A DNA stretch of 45,560 nt, from the NCBI GenBank assembly GCA_021775575.1, contig JAJFHO010000054.1, positions 1 through 45,560 on the forward strand, read 5' to 3'. The DNA comes from Hyphomicrobiales bacterium. GTDB taxonomy: Bacteria; Pseudomonadota; Alphaproteobacteria; Rhizobiales; Methyloligellaceae. Below the pieces are notes generated by a model. The model had not been told where the DNA came from. It searched no databases and saw only the letters and a program-made list of their open reading frames with translations. Each line of letters starts with the position of its first letter. Within the stretch, counting starts at the first letter, position 1. The translations under genes and the position numbers were made by a program. Positions 16,117 to 24,070 of this stretch are shown here, in pieces.

Positions 16117-17286
16117 CTATCGCGTCGATCTCAAGGCTGCGTCTGCCAGTTTGCGCCAGTAAGCGACGCCATGGGCAATGGCTGCATCATTGAAATCATA
16201 GGAAGGGTTATGAAGCGGCTGCGCGTGGCGGCCTTCGGTCCCGTTGCCCATGAGAATAAAGCCGCCAGGCTTGTGATTGAGCATCTTGGCGAAGTCTTCG
16301 GAAAATCCGACGCGGCCATAGCTGCCATCAACGAAAGCCCCTTTGAGATTTTGCGCCACTTCCGCGCAGAGTGCGGTGTGCCCGGGATCGTTGATGAGGG
16401 GTTCGAAGGAGGTCGAATAGTTGAACAGGTATGATGCGCCGTGGGCGCCGCAGGCGCCTTTTACAATCTGTTCCATGCGGCGCTCGATGGTCCCGGAAAC
16501 CCCTGCGTCAAAGCCACGGCAATCGCCGGTAATCGTCACATTGCTGGCAAGGATGTTGCGGGCGCCGTCGGATTCGAAATCAGTGACGGAAACCACGGCA
16601 TGGTGTTTGGCCGAGACAGAGCGCGACACGATGGTTTGCACCTCAAGCACGATATTCGCGCCTATAATAATCGGATCGATTGCAAGCTCCGGCATGGAGG
16701 CGTGTCCACCGCGTCCGTGGATCGCGATCTCGAAATTATCTTCAAAAGTGCAGAATGGTCCTGCTTGAATCGCAAAATGACCAAGCGGCAGACCGGGCAT
16801 GTTGTGCATGCCGTAAACCGCCTCCATGGGGAAGCGTTCGAACAGCCCGTCATCGATCATCGCCTGCGCGCCGGTGCCGTTTTCCTCATCTGGCTGGAAG
16901 ATGAAATGAACCGTCCCGTCAAAGCTGTCGTCGGCGGCGAGGCAGAGAGCCGCACCCAGCAGCATGGTCGAGTGGCCATCATGGCCGCAGCCATGAAACT
17001 TGCCCGCCACACTCGAGCGATGATCGCACTCGTCGGCTTCCGTGATCGGCAGCGCATCCATATCCGCCCGGAGGCCGATGGCACGATTGCCGGTCCCGCC
17101 GGTCAATGTCGCAACGACGCCGCTTTTGCCCACGCACCGGGTAACGCTCAGCCCGCCGGCTTCAAGGCGATCCGCGATCTTACCGGCCGTCCGCTGAAGC
17201 TCGAATGCGGTTTCGGGGTGTCGATGAAGATCTTTTCGAAACGCACCAAGCTCGCCAAGCAATTCAGCGGAAATGTCTTCATGCAT
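16117..17286 (-). CDS. M20 family amidohydrolase (hippurate hydrolase-like)
   Basis: A 389-residue metallo-hydrolase of the M20D group (hippuricase, IAA-amino acid hydrolase, N-acyl-aminoacylase). Metal-binding residues are visible in Gly-Cys-Gly-His-Asp-Gly-His (about 98-104), Gln-Pro-Asp-Glu-Glu with the catalytic Glu (about 131-135), a His in Met-His-Asn (about 160) and the C-terminal His in Leu-His-Asn-Pro-Ser-Tyr. The dimerisation domain carries His-Gly-Arg-Gly-Gly-His-Ala-Ser. It removes an acyl group from an N-acyl amino acid in the cytoplasm; the acyl group is not predictable. The gene lies between the intact dusA and a remnant of the dusA 3' end, which suggests that it arrived, or was duplicated, as a unit at this site. 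Confidence 0.88.
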   Translation of the reverse strand: MHEDISAELLGELGAFRKDLHRHPETAFELQRTAGKIADRLEAGGLSVTRCVGKSGVVATLTGGTGNRAIGLRADMDALPITEADECDHRSSVAGKFHGCGHDGHSTMLLGAALCLAADDSFDGTVHFIFQPDEENGTGAQAMIDDGLFERFPMEAVYGMHNMPGLPLGHFAIQAGPFCTFEDNFEIAIHGRGGHASMPELAIDPIIIGANIVLEVQTIVSRSVSAKHHAVVSVTDFESDGARNILASNVTITGDCRGFDAGVSGTIERRMEQIVKGACGAHGASYLFNYSTSFEPLINDPGHTALCAEVAQNLKGAFVDGSYGRVGFSEDFAKMLNHKPGGFILMGNGTEGRHAQPLHNPSYDFNDAAIAHGVAYWRKLADAALRSTR

Positions 17287-17620
17287 GGGCTACACGGCCC
17301 TTTCTGCCCGCAAGACGGGTTGCTTGCCCTGCATCTGCGTCGCTCACCGCTACAAAGCGATCGGCGGTTCGATTGAGAGCATCAAGCGCAATGATGGATG
17401 GCTCCTTGCAATCGAGGCTGCGTCCGGCCCGGCGACATTTATCGGCGGCTGGACTGTCCAGCTTTGGCGGATCATATGCGCTATGACCGCCGCCAGTCCA
17501 CCAGCGGCAGCTTGCAGGAAAACATGGGTGGGCCAGACCATCTGACCTCCGCGCCCAGCGGGCGTGACGGATCAGGATCGAAGGACGTCATTGTTGCGGT
17601 GATCCCAGATCCCCGAAAAA
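17287..17620. other. intergenic stretch between M20 gene and dusA, possible 63-residue ORF
   Basis: This 334-base stretch has no recognised gene. On the minus strand a 63-codon frame runs from ATG 17541 to a stop at 17350. A GGAGG lies 4 bases before that ATG, and the product would have one hydrophobic stretch (about residues 8-24), but it matches nothing I know and the codon pattern is not decisive. The remainder probably holds the promoter of the M20 gene and the end of the dusA transcript. Confidence 0.3.
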
Positions 17621-18637
17621 TCACTCGGCGGCGGCCGGCAAAGGATCGCCGGCGCGTTGCACCTGTTCGAGAGCTTCGTGCAAGACGTCAATTCCCGCCC
17701 CTGGGCGGGTCGCATTTTCGCTCAAATGGCGGCGGAAGGCCCTTGCGCCGGGTTCGCCATGATAGAGGCCCAGGATATGCCGCGTCATCCGATGCAGGCG
17801 AACGCCATGGCCAAGCTGCGCTTCCGCATAATCCGCGAATGCCTCGACCACCCGCGCCCGCGACAAAGGCTGAGCCGTCTCTCCGAAAAAAAGCCTGTCG
17901 ACCCCGGCCAGCAGCCACGGCTCGTGATAGGCGGCACGTCCCAGCATGACGCCATCGACACGGGCCAGATGCTCTTGCGCGGCGGCCAGACTCGTAATGC
18001 CCCCATTTATTATGATCGCAAGGCCGGGATGCATCCGCTTCAGGGCGTAAACGCGTTCATAGTCGAGCGGTGGAACGTCGCGATTCTGTTTCGGGCTCAA
18101 CCCCTCCAGCCAAGCCTTGCGCGCATGGACTATGAACGTCTCGCATCCCGCCGCCGCGACAAGGGCGACGAAGCGCTCTAAATCTTCTTCCGAGTCCTGA
18201 TCGTTGATCCCGATCCGGCATTTTACCGTTACCGGGACATCGACCGCCGCGATCATCGAGCCAACACATTCCGCGACCAGCTCCGATTCGGCCATCAGGC
18301 AGGCGCCGAAGCGTCCCGACTGGACCCGGTCGGAAGGGCAGCCGATATTCAGATTGATTTCCTCATATCCGTAGTCGGCGCCGATGCGCGCGGCTTCGGC
18401 AAGTTCTCTTGGATCGCTGCCGCCGAGTTGCAACGCCACGGGCTGTTCGCGCGCGTCGAAGCCGAGCAAACGGTCGCGGTCGCCGTGAATTACGGCCGCC
18501 GATGTGACCATCTCGGTATACAGCAGCGCCCTGGCCGAGATCAGCCGCAGAAAATACCGGCAGTGGCGGTCCGTCCACTCCATCATCGGTGCGACGGAGA
18601 ACAATCTATCACTATTTATCAATCGCTTATAAGGCAT
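17621..18637 (-). CDS. dusA: tRNA-dihydrouridine synthase A
   Basis: A 338-residue FMN-dependent enzyme that reduces uridines in the D-loop of tRNA, positions 20 and 20a in the DusA class. The N-terminal Ser-Val-Ala-Pro-Met-Met-Glu-Trp-Thr-Asp-Arg-His-Cys-Arg is diagnostic for DusA. The catalytic Cys is in Asn-Ile-Gly-Cys-Pro-Ser, followed by Gly-Arg-Phe-Gly-Ala-Cys-Leu-Met; the FMN phosphate site Asn-Gly-Gly-Ile and Gly-Arg-Ala-Ala-Tyr follow. ATG 18637 is used rather than 18670 because it matches the usual family N-terminus. Its 3' end recurs as a remnant 1.65 kb away at 15965-16054. dusA is a known integration target for genomic islands, but no integrase is seen here. Confidence 0.93.
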   Translation of the reverse strand: MPYKRLINSDRLFSVAPMMEWTDRHCRYFLRLISARALLYTEMVTSAAVIHGDRDRLLGFDAREQPVALQLGGSDPRELAEAARIGADYGYEEINLNIGCPSDRVQSGRFGACLMAESELVAECVGSMIAAVDVPVTVKCRIGINDQDSEEDLERFVALVAAAGCETFIVHARKAWLEGLSPKQNRDVPPLDYERVYALKRMHPGLAIIINGGITSLAAAQEHLARVDGVMLGRAAYHEPWLLAGVDRLFFGETAQPLSRARVVEAFADYAEAQLGHGVRLHRMTRHILGLYHGEPGARAFRRHLSENATRPGAGIDVLHEALEQVQRAGDPLPAAAE

Positions 18638-18700
18638 GACCAATCGTCTGAACCAGGGATAAGCGTGCACGACCCCGATTCATCGAGTTCGACGCTTTGC

Positions 18701-19123
18701 TCATGTTGCAGGCGGCATCATGTCGAAATTCGGTATATCGACAGGGGTCGAGTCCCATTGTGGCCGGTCCTTGACGTAGACGACTCGCTGGGTTTTGAAC
18801 CACTCATTGTCGTCTATCGATCCGACAGCAACGGCAATCATGCCGGGACGCGCTGAGTTTTCACCAAACAGCCTGCCGCCGCATTTCGGGCAGAAGTGCC
18901 GGGTGTTGGTGTTGCCGCTATCGGCTGTGACAGCATAGCTGGCGGTCTCACCGATTATGTTGACATCGTCCGTTTTGAAGAAAGCCAAAGACATATGTCC
19001 GGTGCCGGAAGCGCGCTGGCAGTCCTTGCAGTGGCACTGGCCAGCAGCCATAGGCTCAGCCGTTATAGAATAGCTGACCGCACCGCAAAGACAGCGGCCG
19101 GTTGCAAAGGATTGTTCCGACAT
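18701..19123 (-). CDS. GFA family (glutathione-dependent formaldehyde-activating-like, CENP-V fold) protein
   Basis: A 140-residue zinc protein with the family's three cysteine clusters: Cys-Leu-Cys-Gly-Ala-Val near the start, Cys-His-Cys-x-x-Cys-Gln near residues 31-37, and Phe-Cys-x-x-Cys-Gly near the middle. The founding member was described as speeding up the reaction of formaldehyde with glutathione, but most relatives have no proven activity and may simply bind glutathione adducts. It ends about 60 bases from the dusA start on the same strand and is divergent from the oxidoreductase operon. Confidence 0.88.
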   Translation of the reverse strand: MSEQSFATGRCLCGAVSYSITAEPMAAGQCHCKDCQRASGTGHMSLAFFKTDDVNIIGETASYAVTADSGNTNTRHFCPKCGGRLFGENSARPGMIAVAVGSIDDNEWFKTQRVVYVKDRPQWDSTPVDIPNFDMMPPAT

Positions 19124-19237
19124 AACGCCAACTCCATTTGTTGAGTGCGGAGACCTAATTGAAAGTACCGGCCATGGCTACCACATTTCGCACTCGAGAG
19201 GGAACCTGGCGGGCGCAGGTCCGGCGTGCTGCACAAG

Positions 19238-19308
19238 TATAATAATCAAATCATTGCCTCCCACGTTATATGGGAGCAACGTGGTGTTCCGCGATCACAT
19301 TGGGGGAG
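19238..19308 (+). promoter_or_regulatory. candidate promoter and leader hairpins of the 2-oxoacid oxidoreductase operon
   Basis: A perfect -10 hexamer TATAAT is at 19238-19243, in an AT-rich island; no good -35 hexamer stands 16-18 bases before it, so an activator may be needed. Downstream, two hairpins overlap. CTCCCA (19258-19263) pairs with TGGGAG (19271-19276), and CCACGTT (19261-19267) pairs with AACGTGG (19278-19284). They share 19261-19263 and cannot form together. The ribosome site GGGGGAG at 19302-19308 follows, 7 bases before ATG 19316. The sequences are seen; a regulatory switch is inferred. Confidence 0.4.
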
Positions 19309-19315
19309 CGCGCAA

Positions 19316-21160
19316 ATGAACCCAAGCGAAAGCCGCAAAATCTACCTGAGCGAGAATGAAGATTTCTCCGGCTCGCAATCATACGGTCAACGGGTTGTAA
19401 CGCCGGTCCGCTATTCGACCGACTCCCGCGACATCGGCTGGGTTGAAGAAAATGTCCCATGCCAGTCGGCCTGCCCGGCGCTTACCAACATACCAGCCTA
19501 TATCCGTATGATCACCGAGCAGCGCTTCGGCCGCTCGTATGAATTGAACCGGATGGCGAATGTTCTGCCGGGCACCCTGGGGCGTATTTGTTCGCGCCCC
19601 TGCGAAGCCAAGTGCCGGCATGGCTGGCCGGGCAACGGCGAACCCGTCGCCATTTGCCATCTCAAACGGTTGGCGGCCGATTTCAAGTCGTCGGGACACC
19701 GTATCAACGAAAGCCTGTTTACGCCGACGGGGAAACGGGTCGCGGTTATCGGCGCCGGTCCGGCCGGCATCGCCGTCGCGCACGACCTTTCCACCCTCGG
19801 CCATAACGTCACCATCTTCGAGCGTGAGGAGCGTTCGGGCGGCATGCTCAGCTACGGCATTCCGGAGTTTCGCTTGCCGCGCGATATACTCGATGTCGAG
19901 CTCCAGAATGCAATCCGCCTGGGGGTTGAACTGCGGACCGGAACCGAGGTCGGCGTCGGTGAGGGACAGGTCAGACTATCCGACCTGCACGCCGAATTTG
20001 ACGCCGTGCTCATGGCTTCCGGCGCGATGGAAGCGACACCGCTTCCGCTGCGCGAACTTGGCGACGGTGAGGACGATCCGGTACGCGCGCTGGAGAATGT
20101 CGAATATGGGCTGGACTTTCTTGTCGAGCTGCACCGCGGCGAGAAAAAGAAAGTCGGCAAACGGGTTTTCGTGGTCGGCGCCGGTTTTACCGCACTCGAC
20201 TGTGCCCGCGTGGCACGGCGGCTCGGGGGAGAAGAGGTCACCATTCATCTGCGCACGACCGAAGAGTATATTCCAGTCGAAAAGGACGAGATTTTCGAAG
20301 CCAAGCGCGAGGGCGTCGTTATCCGCGGCCTGCGCACCCCTGCCGCTCTTTTGACCGACGACGCCGGCAACTTCACAGGCGTCCGGTTCGTGCAGAACCG
20401 GCTCGGCGGCTGGCGGCAGAACGGCAGACGCGCTGCCATCGCCATCGAGGGTTCGGAGTTCGAGGAGGAGTGCGATACCCTTCTCGTCGCCATCGGCCAG
20501 CGCACGATCAACGATTATCTGGATATGAAGCTGGATCTGGACCGCTGGGGCAGCGTGGCAATCAGCGATAAGGGCATGACTTCGGTGAAGGGGGTATTCG
20601 CCGCCGGCGACTTCGTGCACGGCCCGACCACCGTGATCGAGGCAATCGGCCACGGGCGGCGCATTGCGGTCGACATGGACACCTGGCTGATGGGCCGCGA
20701 GCGGCGCAAACTCGTCGTCAAGATCGAGCCGGTTGAAGAACCTTTGCGCGAACGCGCCTTCGATTTCATTCCGCGCCAGGAAATGCCAACCGAGGAAACC
20801 GGGAAACGGTTCAAGGGGCTCACCAACGAGGTCGAGAAAGGCATGGAGCTGGAGGAGGCCTATGAGGAGGCCAAGCGATGCTATCTCTGCTACCACCGCT
20901 ACACCATTGACGTCGATAACTGCATCTATTGCCGCGCCTGTATCGAGGTGGCTCCGCGCGACTGCATCAAATTGGTCGAAGGCGTCGAGATCAAGGAAGA
21001 CGGCACCTATGGCAATCTGCTGGAGGCCAGCAAATGGGACCAGGTCGGCGCCATCTGGATTGACAATAATCAGTGCATACGCTGCGGGGCCTGTTACATG
21101 GTTTGTCCGACCAAATGCATTTCGATCACCAAGAATGAGATGTTCTATCACGATGTCTGA
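19316..21160 (+). CDS. GltD-like FAD/NAD(P) oxidoreductase with C-terminal ferredoxin domain
   Basis: A 614-residue Fe-S flavoprotein. Residues 40-130 form a GltD/DPYD-type N-terminal helical domain with cysteines 49, 53, 92, 96, 100 and 114 that can hold Fe-S clusters. The FAD motif Gly-Ala-Gly-Pro-Ala-Gly is at 147-152, the NAD(P) motif Gly-Ala-Gly-Phe-Thr-Ala at 288-293, and the second FAD contact Ala-Ala-Gly-Asp-Phe at 429-433. A ferredoxin-like domain spans about 515-605: Cys536-x2-Cys539-x2-Cys542 in the first motif and Cys587-x2-Cys590-x2-Cys593-x3-Cys597-Pro in the second. The fourth ligand of the first motif is Ala546. It should move electrons between NAD(P)H and the 2-oxoacid oxidoreductase encoded downstream. 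ATG 19316 is chosen for its GGGGGAG ribosome site. Confidence 0.85.
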   Translation: MNPSESRKIYLSENEDFSGSQSYGQRVVTPVRYSTDSRDIGWVEENVPCQSACPALTNIPAYIRMITEQRFGRSYELNRMANVLPGTLGRICSRPCEAKCRHGWPGNGEPVAICHLKRLAADFKSSGHRINESLFTPTGKRVAVIGAGPAGIAVAHDLSTLGHNVTIFEREERSGGMLSYGIPEFRLPRDILDVELQNAIRLGVELRTGTEVGVGEGQVRLSDLHAEFDAVLMASGAMEATPLPLRELGDGEDDPVRALENVEYGLDFLVELHRGEKKKVGKRVFVVGAGFTALDCARVARRLGGEEVTIHLRTTEEYIPVEKDEIFEAKREGVVIRGLRTPAALLTDDAGNFTGVRFVQNRLGGWRQNGRRAAIAIEGSEFEEECDTLLVAIGQRTINDYLDMKLDLDRWGSVAISDKGMTSVKGVFAAGDFVHGPTTVIEAIGHGRRIAVDMDTWLMGRERRKLVVKIEPVEEPLRERAFDFIPRQEMPTEETGKRFKGLTNEVEKGMELEEAYEEAKRCYLCYHRYTIDVDNCIYCRACIEVAPRDCIKLVEGVEIKEDGTYGNLLEASKWDQVGAIWIDNNQCIRCGACYMVCPTKCISITKNEMFYHDV

Positions 21161-21187
21161 CGGGAGCCGGAAAGCGGTGCGATAGCG

Positions 21188-22219
21188 ATGGCCAAGACCG
21201 AGCATTATGTGATTATCGGCAACGGCGTTGCCGGCAGCGAGGCCGCGCTGCATCTTCGCCAGCGCGATCAGGACAGCCGCATCACCATGGTGACCGCGAG
21301 CAAGCTCCTGTCCATAAACCGCTATGTCCTGCCCAAAATCTTCAGCTCTTCCGCCGATTGGCGCGATTTCCTGCTTCACCCGCCGGAATTTTACGACCAG
21401 CAGCGAATCTCGGTTCGCCGCAACACATGGGTAACCCATGTGGAGCCGGAACAAAAAAGGCTGATATTGCGCCACCGCGAATCCCTATCCTACACCAAGC
21501 TTCTGATTGCCAGCGGCGGGGGCCGGTATATCCCCGAGAGCCTCAGCGAGTTCCGCGACCTCATGCTGAAATTCGGGAGCTACGAAGAAGCCAGGTCAGT
21601 AAGTAACGCTCTCCCCAAAGGGGGGCATATTGCGATGCTGGGCGGCGATATGATCGGTCTCGATCTGGCGCGCTCGCTGGTCCACGATGGCTACAAGGTA
21701 ACGGTCGTCGGAGATGACTATCTGTTCTGGCCGCATCATGTGGACCAGGAGGAAAAGCAGAAATTCGTTGCCGTCCTCCAGGGCATGGGCATCGACGTCC
21801 GGTCGGGCATCGGCGTGACCTCGATCGAGGAAGGCGCGCGCAACAAACCTGCCCGGCACATTGCGCTCGACAACAAGGAAACCATCGACGCCGACGTCGT
21901 CCTGTCTTTTTGCGGCCTGATGCCATCGGTGGCATTCATGGCGGGGGCCGGTGTGGACATCGAGCGCGGCGTTCTGGTCAACCCGCAATTGCAATCAACG
22001 GACGAGAACATCTGGGCCGCCGGCGACGTCTGCCAGATCTGGTCGCCGGAGGAGAACCAGTACCGCTTCTTTTACGGCTGGGAGAATGTCAAGAAGATGG
22101 GGGAAATCGCGGCGTTGAATATGACCGGCGGGCATGAATCAATCAGCACATTCCAGGACGAAAAATTGATCGCGACGAAAACCGGCCAGATCGATTCCCC
22201 GTTCTGGCAATACGGTTAG
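21188..22219 (+). CDS. FAD-dependent NAD(P)H:acceptor reductase-like protein
   Basis: A 343-residue two-dinucleotide-fold flavoprotein of the rubredoxin/ferredoxin reductase and NirB N-terminal type. The FAD motif Gly-Asn-Gly-Val-Ala-Gly is near residues 11-16, the NAD(P) motif Gly-Gly-Asp-Met-Ile-Gly near the middle, and the closing FAD contact Ala-Ala-Gly-Asp-Val-Cys near 280. There is no redox-active CxxC pair, so it is not a disulfide reductase. It resembles the NADH-linked flavin subunit (PadH) of phenylglyoxylate:acceptor oxidoreductase in layout. It is the second gene of the operon, 27 bases after the first, and so is probably the NAD(P)-facing subunit or partner of the oxidoreductase complex (inference). 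Confidence 0.82.
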   Translation: MAKTEHYVIIGNGVAGSEAALHLRQRDQDSRITMVTASKLLSINRYVLPKIFSSSADWRDFLLHPPEFYDQQRISVRRNTWVTHVEPEQKRLILRHRESLSYTKLLIASGGGRYIPESLSEFRDLMLKFGSYEEARSVSNALPKGGHIAMLGGDMIGLDLARSLVHDGYKVTVVGDDYLFWPHHVDQEEKQKFVAVLQGMGIDVRSGIGVTSIEEGARNKPARHIALDNKETIDADVVLSFCGLMPSVAFMAGAGVDIERGVLVNPQLQSTDENIWAAGDVCQIWSPEENQYRFFYGWENVKKMGEIAALNMTGGHESISTFQDEKLIATKTGQIDSPFWQYG

Positions 22220-22240
22220 GGCCCATTCGAGGCGAGAGAC

Positions 22241-24049
22241 ATGGCAAAAAACGCCAAACAAAGAACCGACATCCAGATCGCCATTTGCGGATCCGCCGGC
22301 GACGGCACGATAGCAGCGGGCGACATCCTCAAACAAGCGATGGCAAAGGCCGGATATAATGTGATTGCGTTCGACGTTTATCCGCCGGAAATCAGAGGCT
22401 TCGGCAAATGTATCGCCCGGGCGCGGATTACTTCGGAACAGGTCTATTCGCTGAAATCGGAATCCGATTGTCTTGTGTCGCTGGATGACAGCCACGCGAT
22501 CCCCCATGTGCCGGAGGTCTGCAAATATGGCACTGTCATCTATGAAGACACACCCATGTCGGAAATGGCCGAAGGCACGCATATTTCATCGCACCTGGCA
22601 TCGGCGCAACTGCCCTACGGCGTCGCGTTCCGCGAAATATCCGAGCGCGTCACCAGCAGCGCGCGCTCGCGCAATATCGTCGCTGTCGGCTATCTTGCCG
22701 GGCTTTACGACATGCCGGCCGAGATTTTCCATCAGGTGATTGGCCGAAAATTCTCCGGCAAACCGAAAGAACTGACAGATAGCGTTCTCAGTGCCTTCGA
22801 CGCCGGATTTCAGACCGGTGCCGAAACCTTCCGGCTCCATTTTGACCGGATCGGCGCATCGCGAAGCAAGAGCAAGCAGAGCGACCTCGTCATGATGAGC
22901 GGCAATGCCGCCACGGTCCGCGGTTGTCTGGATGCCGGCATCGATACCTTCTTCGGCTACCCGATAACGCCGGCAACCACGATCATGGAAATGCTGGCGC
23001 GTGAAATGCCCAAGCGCGGCGCACGGCTGTTGCAGACCGAAGACGAAATTTCGGCCATCGCGGCAACGCTCGGCGCCGGTTACGCCGGTGCCCGGGCAGC
23101 AACGGCGACATCCGGCCCCGGCCTGGCGCTGATGTCGGAGATGATGGGCCTGGGCGCCATGGCGGAGTTGCCTGCCGTCGCTTTTGTTTCGCAGCGCGGC
23201 GGACCGAGCACGGGCATGCCGACCAAGACCGAACAGTCGGATCTCAACCTTGCCGTTTTCGGCGTCGCGGGAGACGGGCAGCGGATTATCCTGGCGCCCA
23301 CCAATGTGGAAGGCTGCTACAAATGCGCCGGCAAGGCGTTCGAGATGGCCGAAAAATATCAGACACCGGTCATTGTGCTGCTCGATCTGTATCTTTCCAA
23401 CCGCTATGAGGCGGTCGAGCTGCCAGTGGAAAATCCGTTCTCTGAAAACTGCTCGAAACCGGTGAAGAAGAAGCCAGGCAAAACGAAATATAGTCGCTTC
23501 AAGCTGACGAGCGACGGGATCAGCCCGCGCGCTATTCCCGGCGATGAAGACTGCATGCACACGGTCACGGGCCTCGAGCACAACGAGCAAGGACGACCGA
23601 ACGACCAACCGGAAATTCACCAGATCATGAGCGCCAAGCGCCATGAAAAGCTACTGACCGCCGTCAAACATCCCGGGATCACCATCTCCAAGCGTTTCGG
23701 GGACAAGGGAAAGGTCGATGTCGGCATCCTCGGCTGGGGATCGACCTTTGGCGAGATTCTGGAGGCGATGATCGAAGCGCGCAAGGAAGGCATTCGCTGT
23801 TCGGCCATGAAGGTCGTCATGCTGTCGCCGCTGCCGCTCGGTCCCATACACGCCTTCATGGACGATTGCGGCGAAGTGCTGGTGCCCGAGCTCAATTATG
23901 AAGCCCAGTTCGCGGCGCTGGTGACCGGCGCCACCGGCCGCCCGGTGCACCGGCTCAACCGGGTTACGGGAACGCCGATGCGCGTTCGGGAAATCCTCGC
24001 CGAGATTCGCCGGCTTGCCGGCCAAACCGAAATGATTGCCGCTGAATAG
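22241..24049 (+). CDS. korA: 2-oxoacid:acceptor oxidoreductase, fused gamma-alpha subunit
   Basis: A 602-residue subunit of a 2-oxoacid:ferredoxin oxidoreductase. Residues 8-200 are the gamma domain (Gly-Ser-Ala-Gly-Asp-Gly-Thr-Ile near 17-24), and about 215-600 are the alpha domain with Gly-Tyr-Pro-Ile-Thr-Pro-Ala-Thr, Ala-Thr-Ser-Gly-Pro-Gly and the Ser-Gln-Arg-Gly-Gly-Pro-Ser-Thr-Gly-Met-Pro-Thr-Lys loop. Such fused chains are typical of KorA-type enzymes that act with a KorB beta chain. The reaction is CoA-dependent oxidative decarboxylation of a 2-oxoacid to an acyl-CoA with transfer of low-potential electrons. Classical KorAB acts on 2-oxoglutarate, but branched-chain or aromatic 2-oxoacids are possible. 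Genes on both sides are 21 bases away, so it is one operon. Confidence 0.88.
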   Translation: MAKNAKQRTDIQIAICGSAGDGTIAAGDILKQAMAKAGYNVIAFDVYPPEIRGFGKCIARARITSEQVYSLKSESDCLVSLDDSHAIPHVPEVCKYGTVIYEDTPMSEMAEGTHISSHLASAQLPYGVAFREISERVTSSARSRNIVAVGYLAGLYDMPAEIFHQVIGRKFSGKPKELTDSVLSAFDAGFQTGAETFRLHFDRIGASRSKSKQSDLVMMSGNAATVRGCLDAGIDTFFGYPITPATTIMEMLAREMPKRGARLLQTEDEISAIAATLGAGYAGARAATATSGPGLALMSEMMGLGAMAELPAVAFVSQRGGPSTGMPTKTEQSDLNLAVFGVAGDGQRIILAPTNVEGCYKCAGKAFEMAEKYQTPVIVLLDLYLSNRYEAVELPVENPFSENCSKPVKKKPGKTKYSRFKLTSDGISPRAIPGDEDCMHTVTGLEHNEQGRPNDQPEIHQIMSAKRHEKLLTAVKHPGITISKRFGDKGKVDVGILGWGSTFGEILEAMIEARKEGIRCSAMKVVMLSPLPLGPIHAFMDDCGEVLVPELNYEAQFAALVTGATGRPVHRLNRVTGTPMRVREILAEIRRLAGQTEMIAAE

Positions 24050-24070
24050 TCATGCAATAGGATGTAAACG

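Noticed and set aside
16060-18700. dusA-linked genomic island
   Set aside because: A remnant of the dusA end is present, but there is no integrase, excisionase or clear att core and the interval holds a single metabolic gene. I report the remnant without claiming an integrated element.
19976-21475. Minus-strand open frame of 499 codons across the flavoprotein genes
   Set aside because: It is antisense to two genes with well-placed FAD, NAD and Fe-S motifs and spans their junction; it has no recognisable domain or ribosome site.
22586-23644. Minus-strand open frame of 352 codons opposite korA
   Set aside because: It covers the conserved gamma and alpha domains in antisense; no supporting signal.
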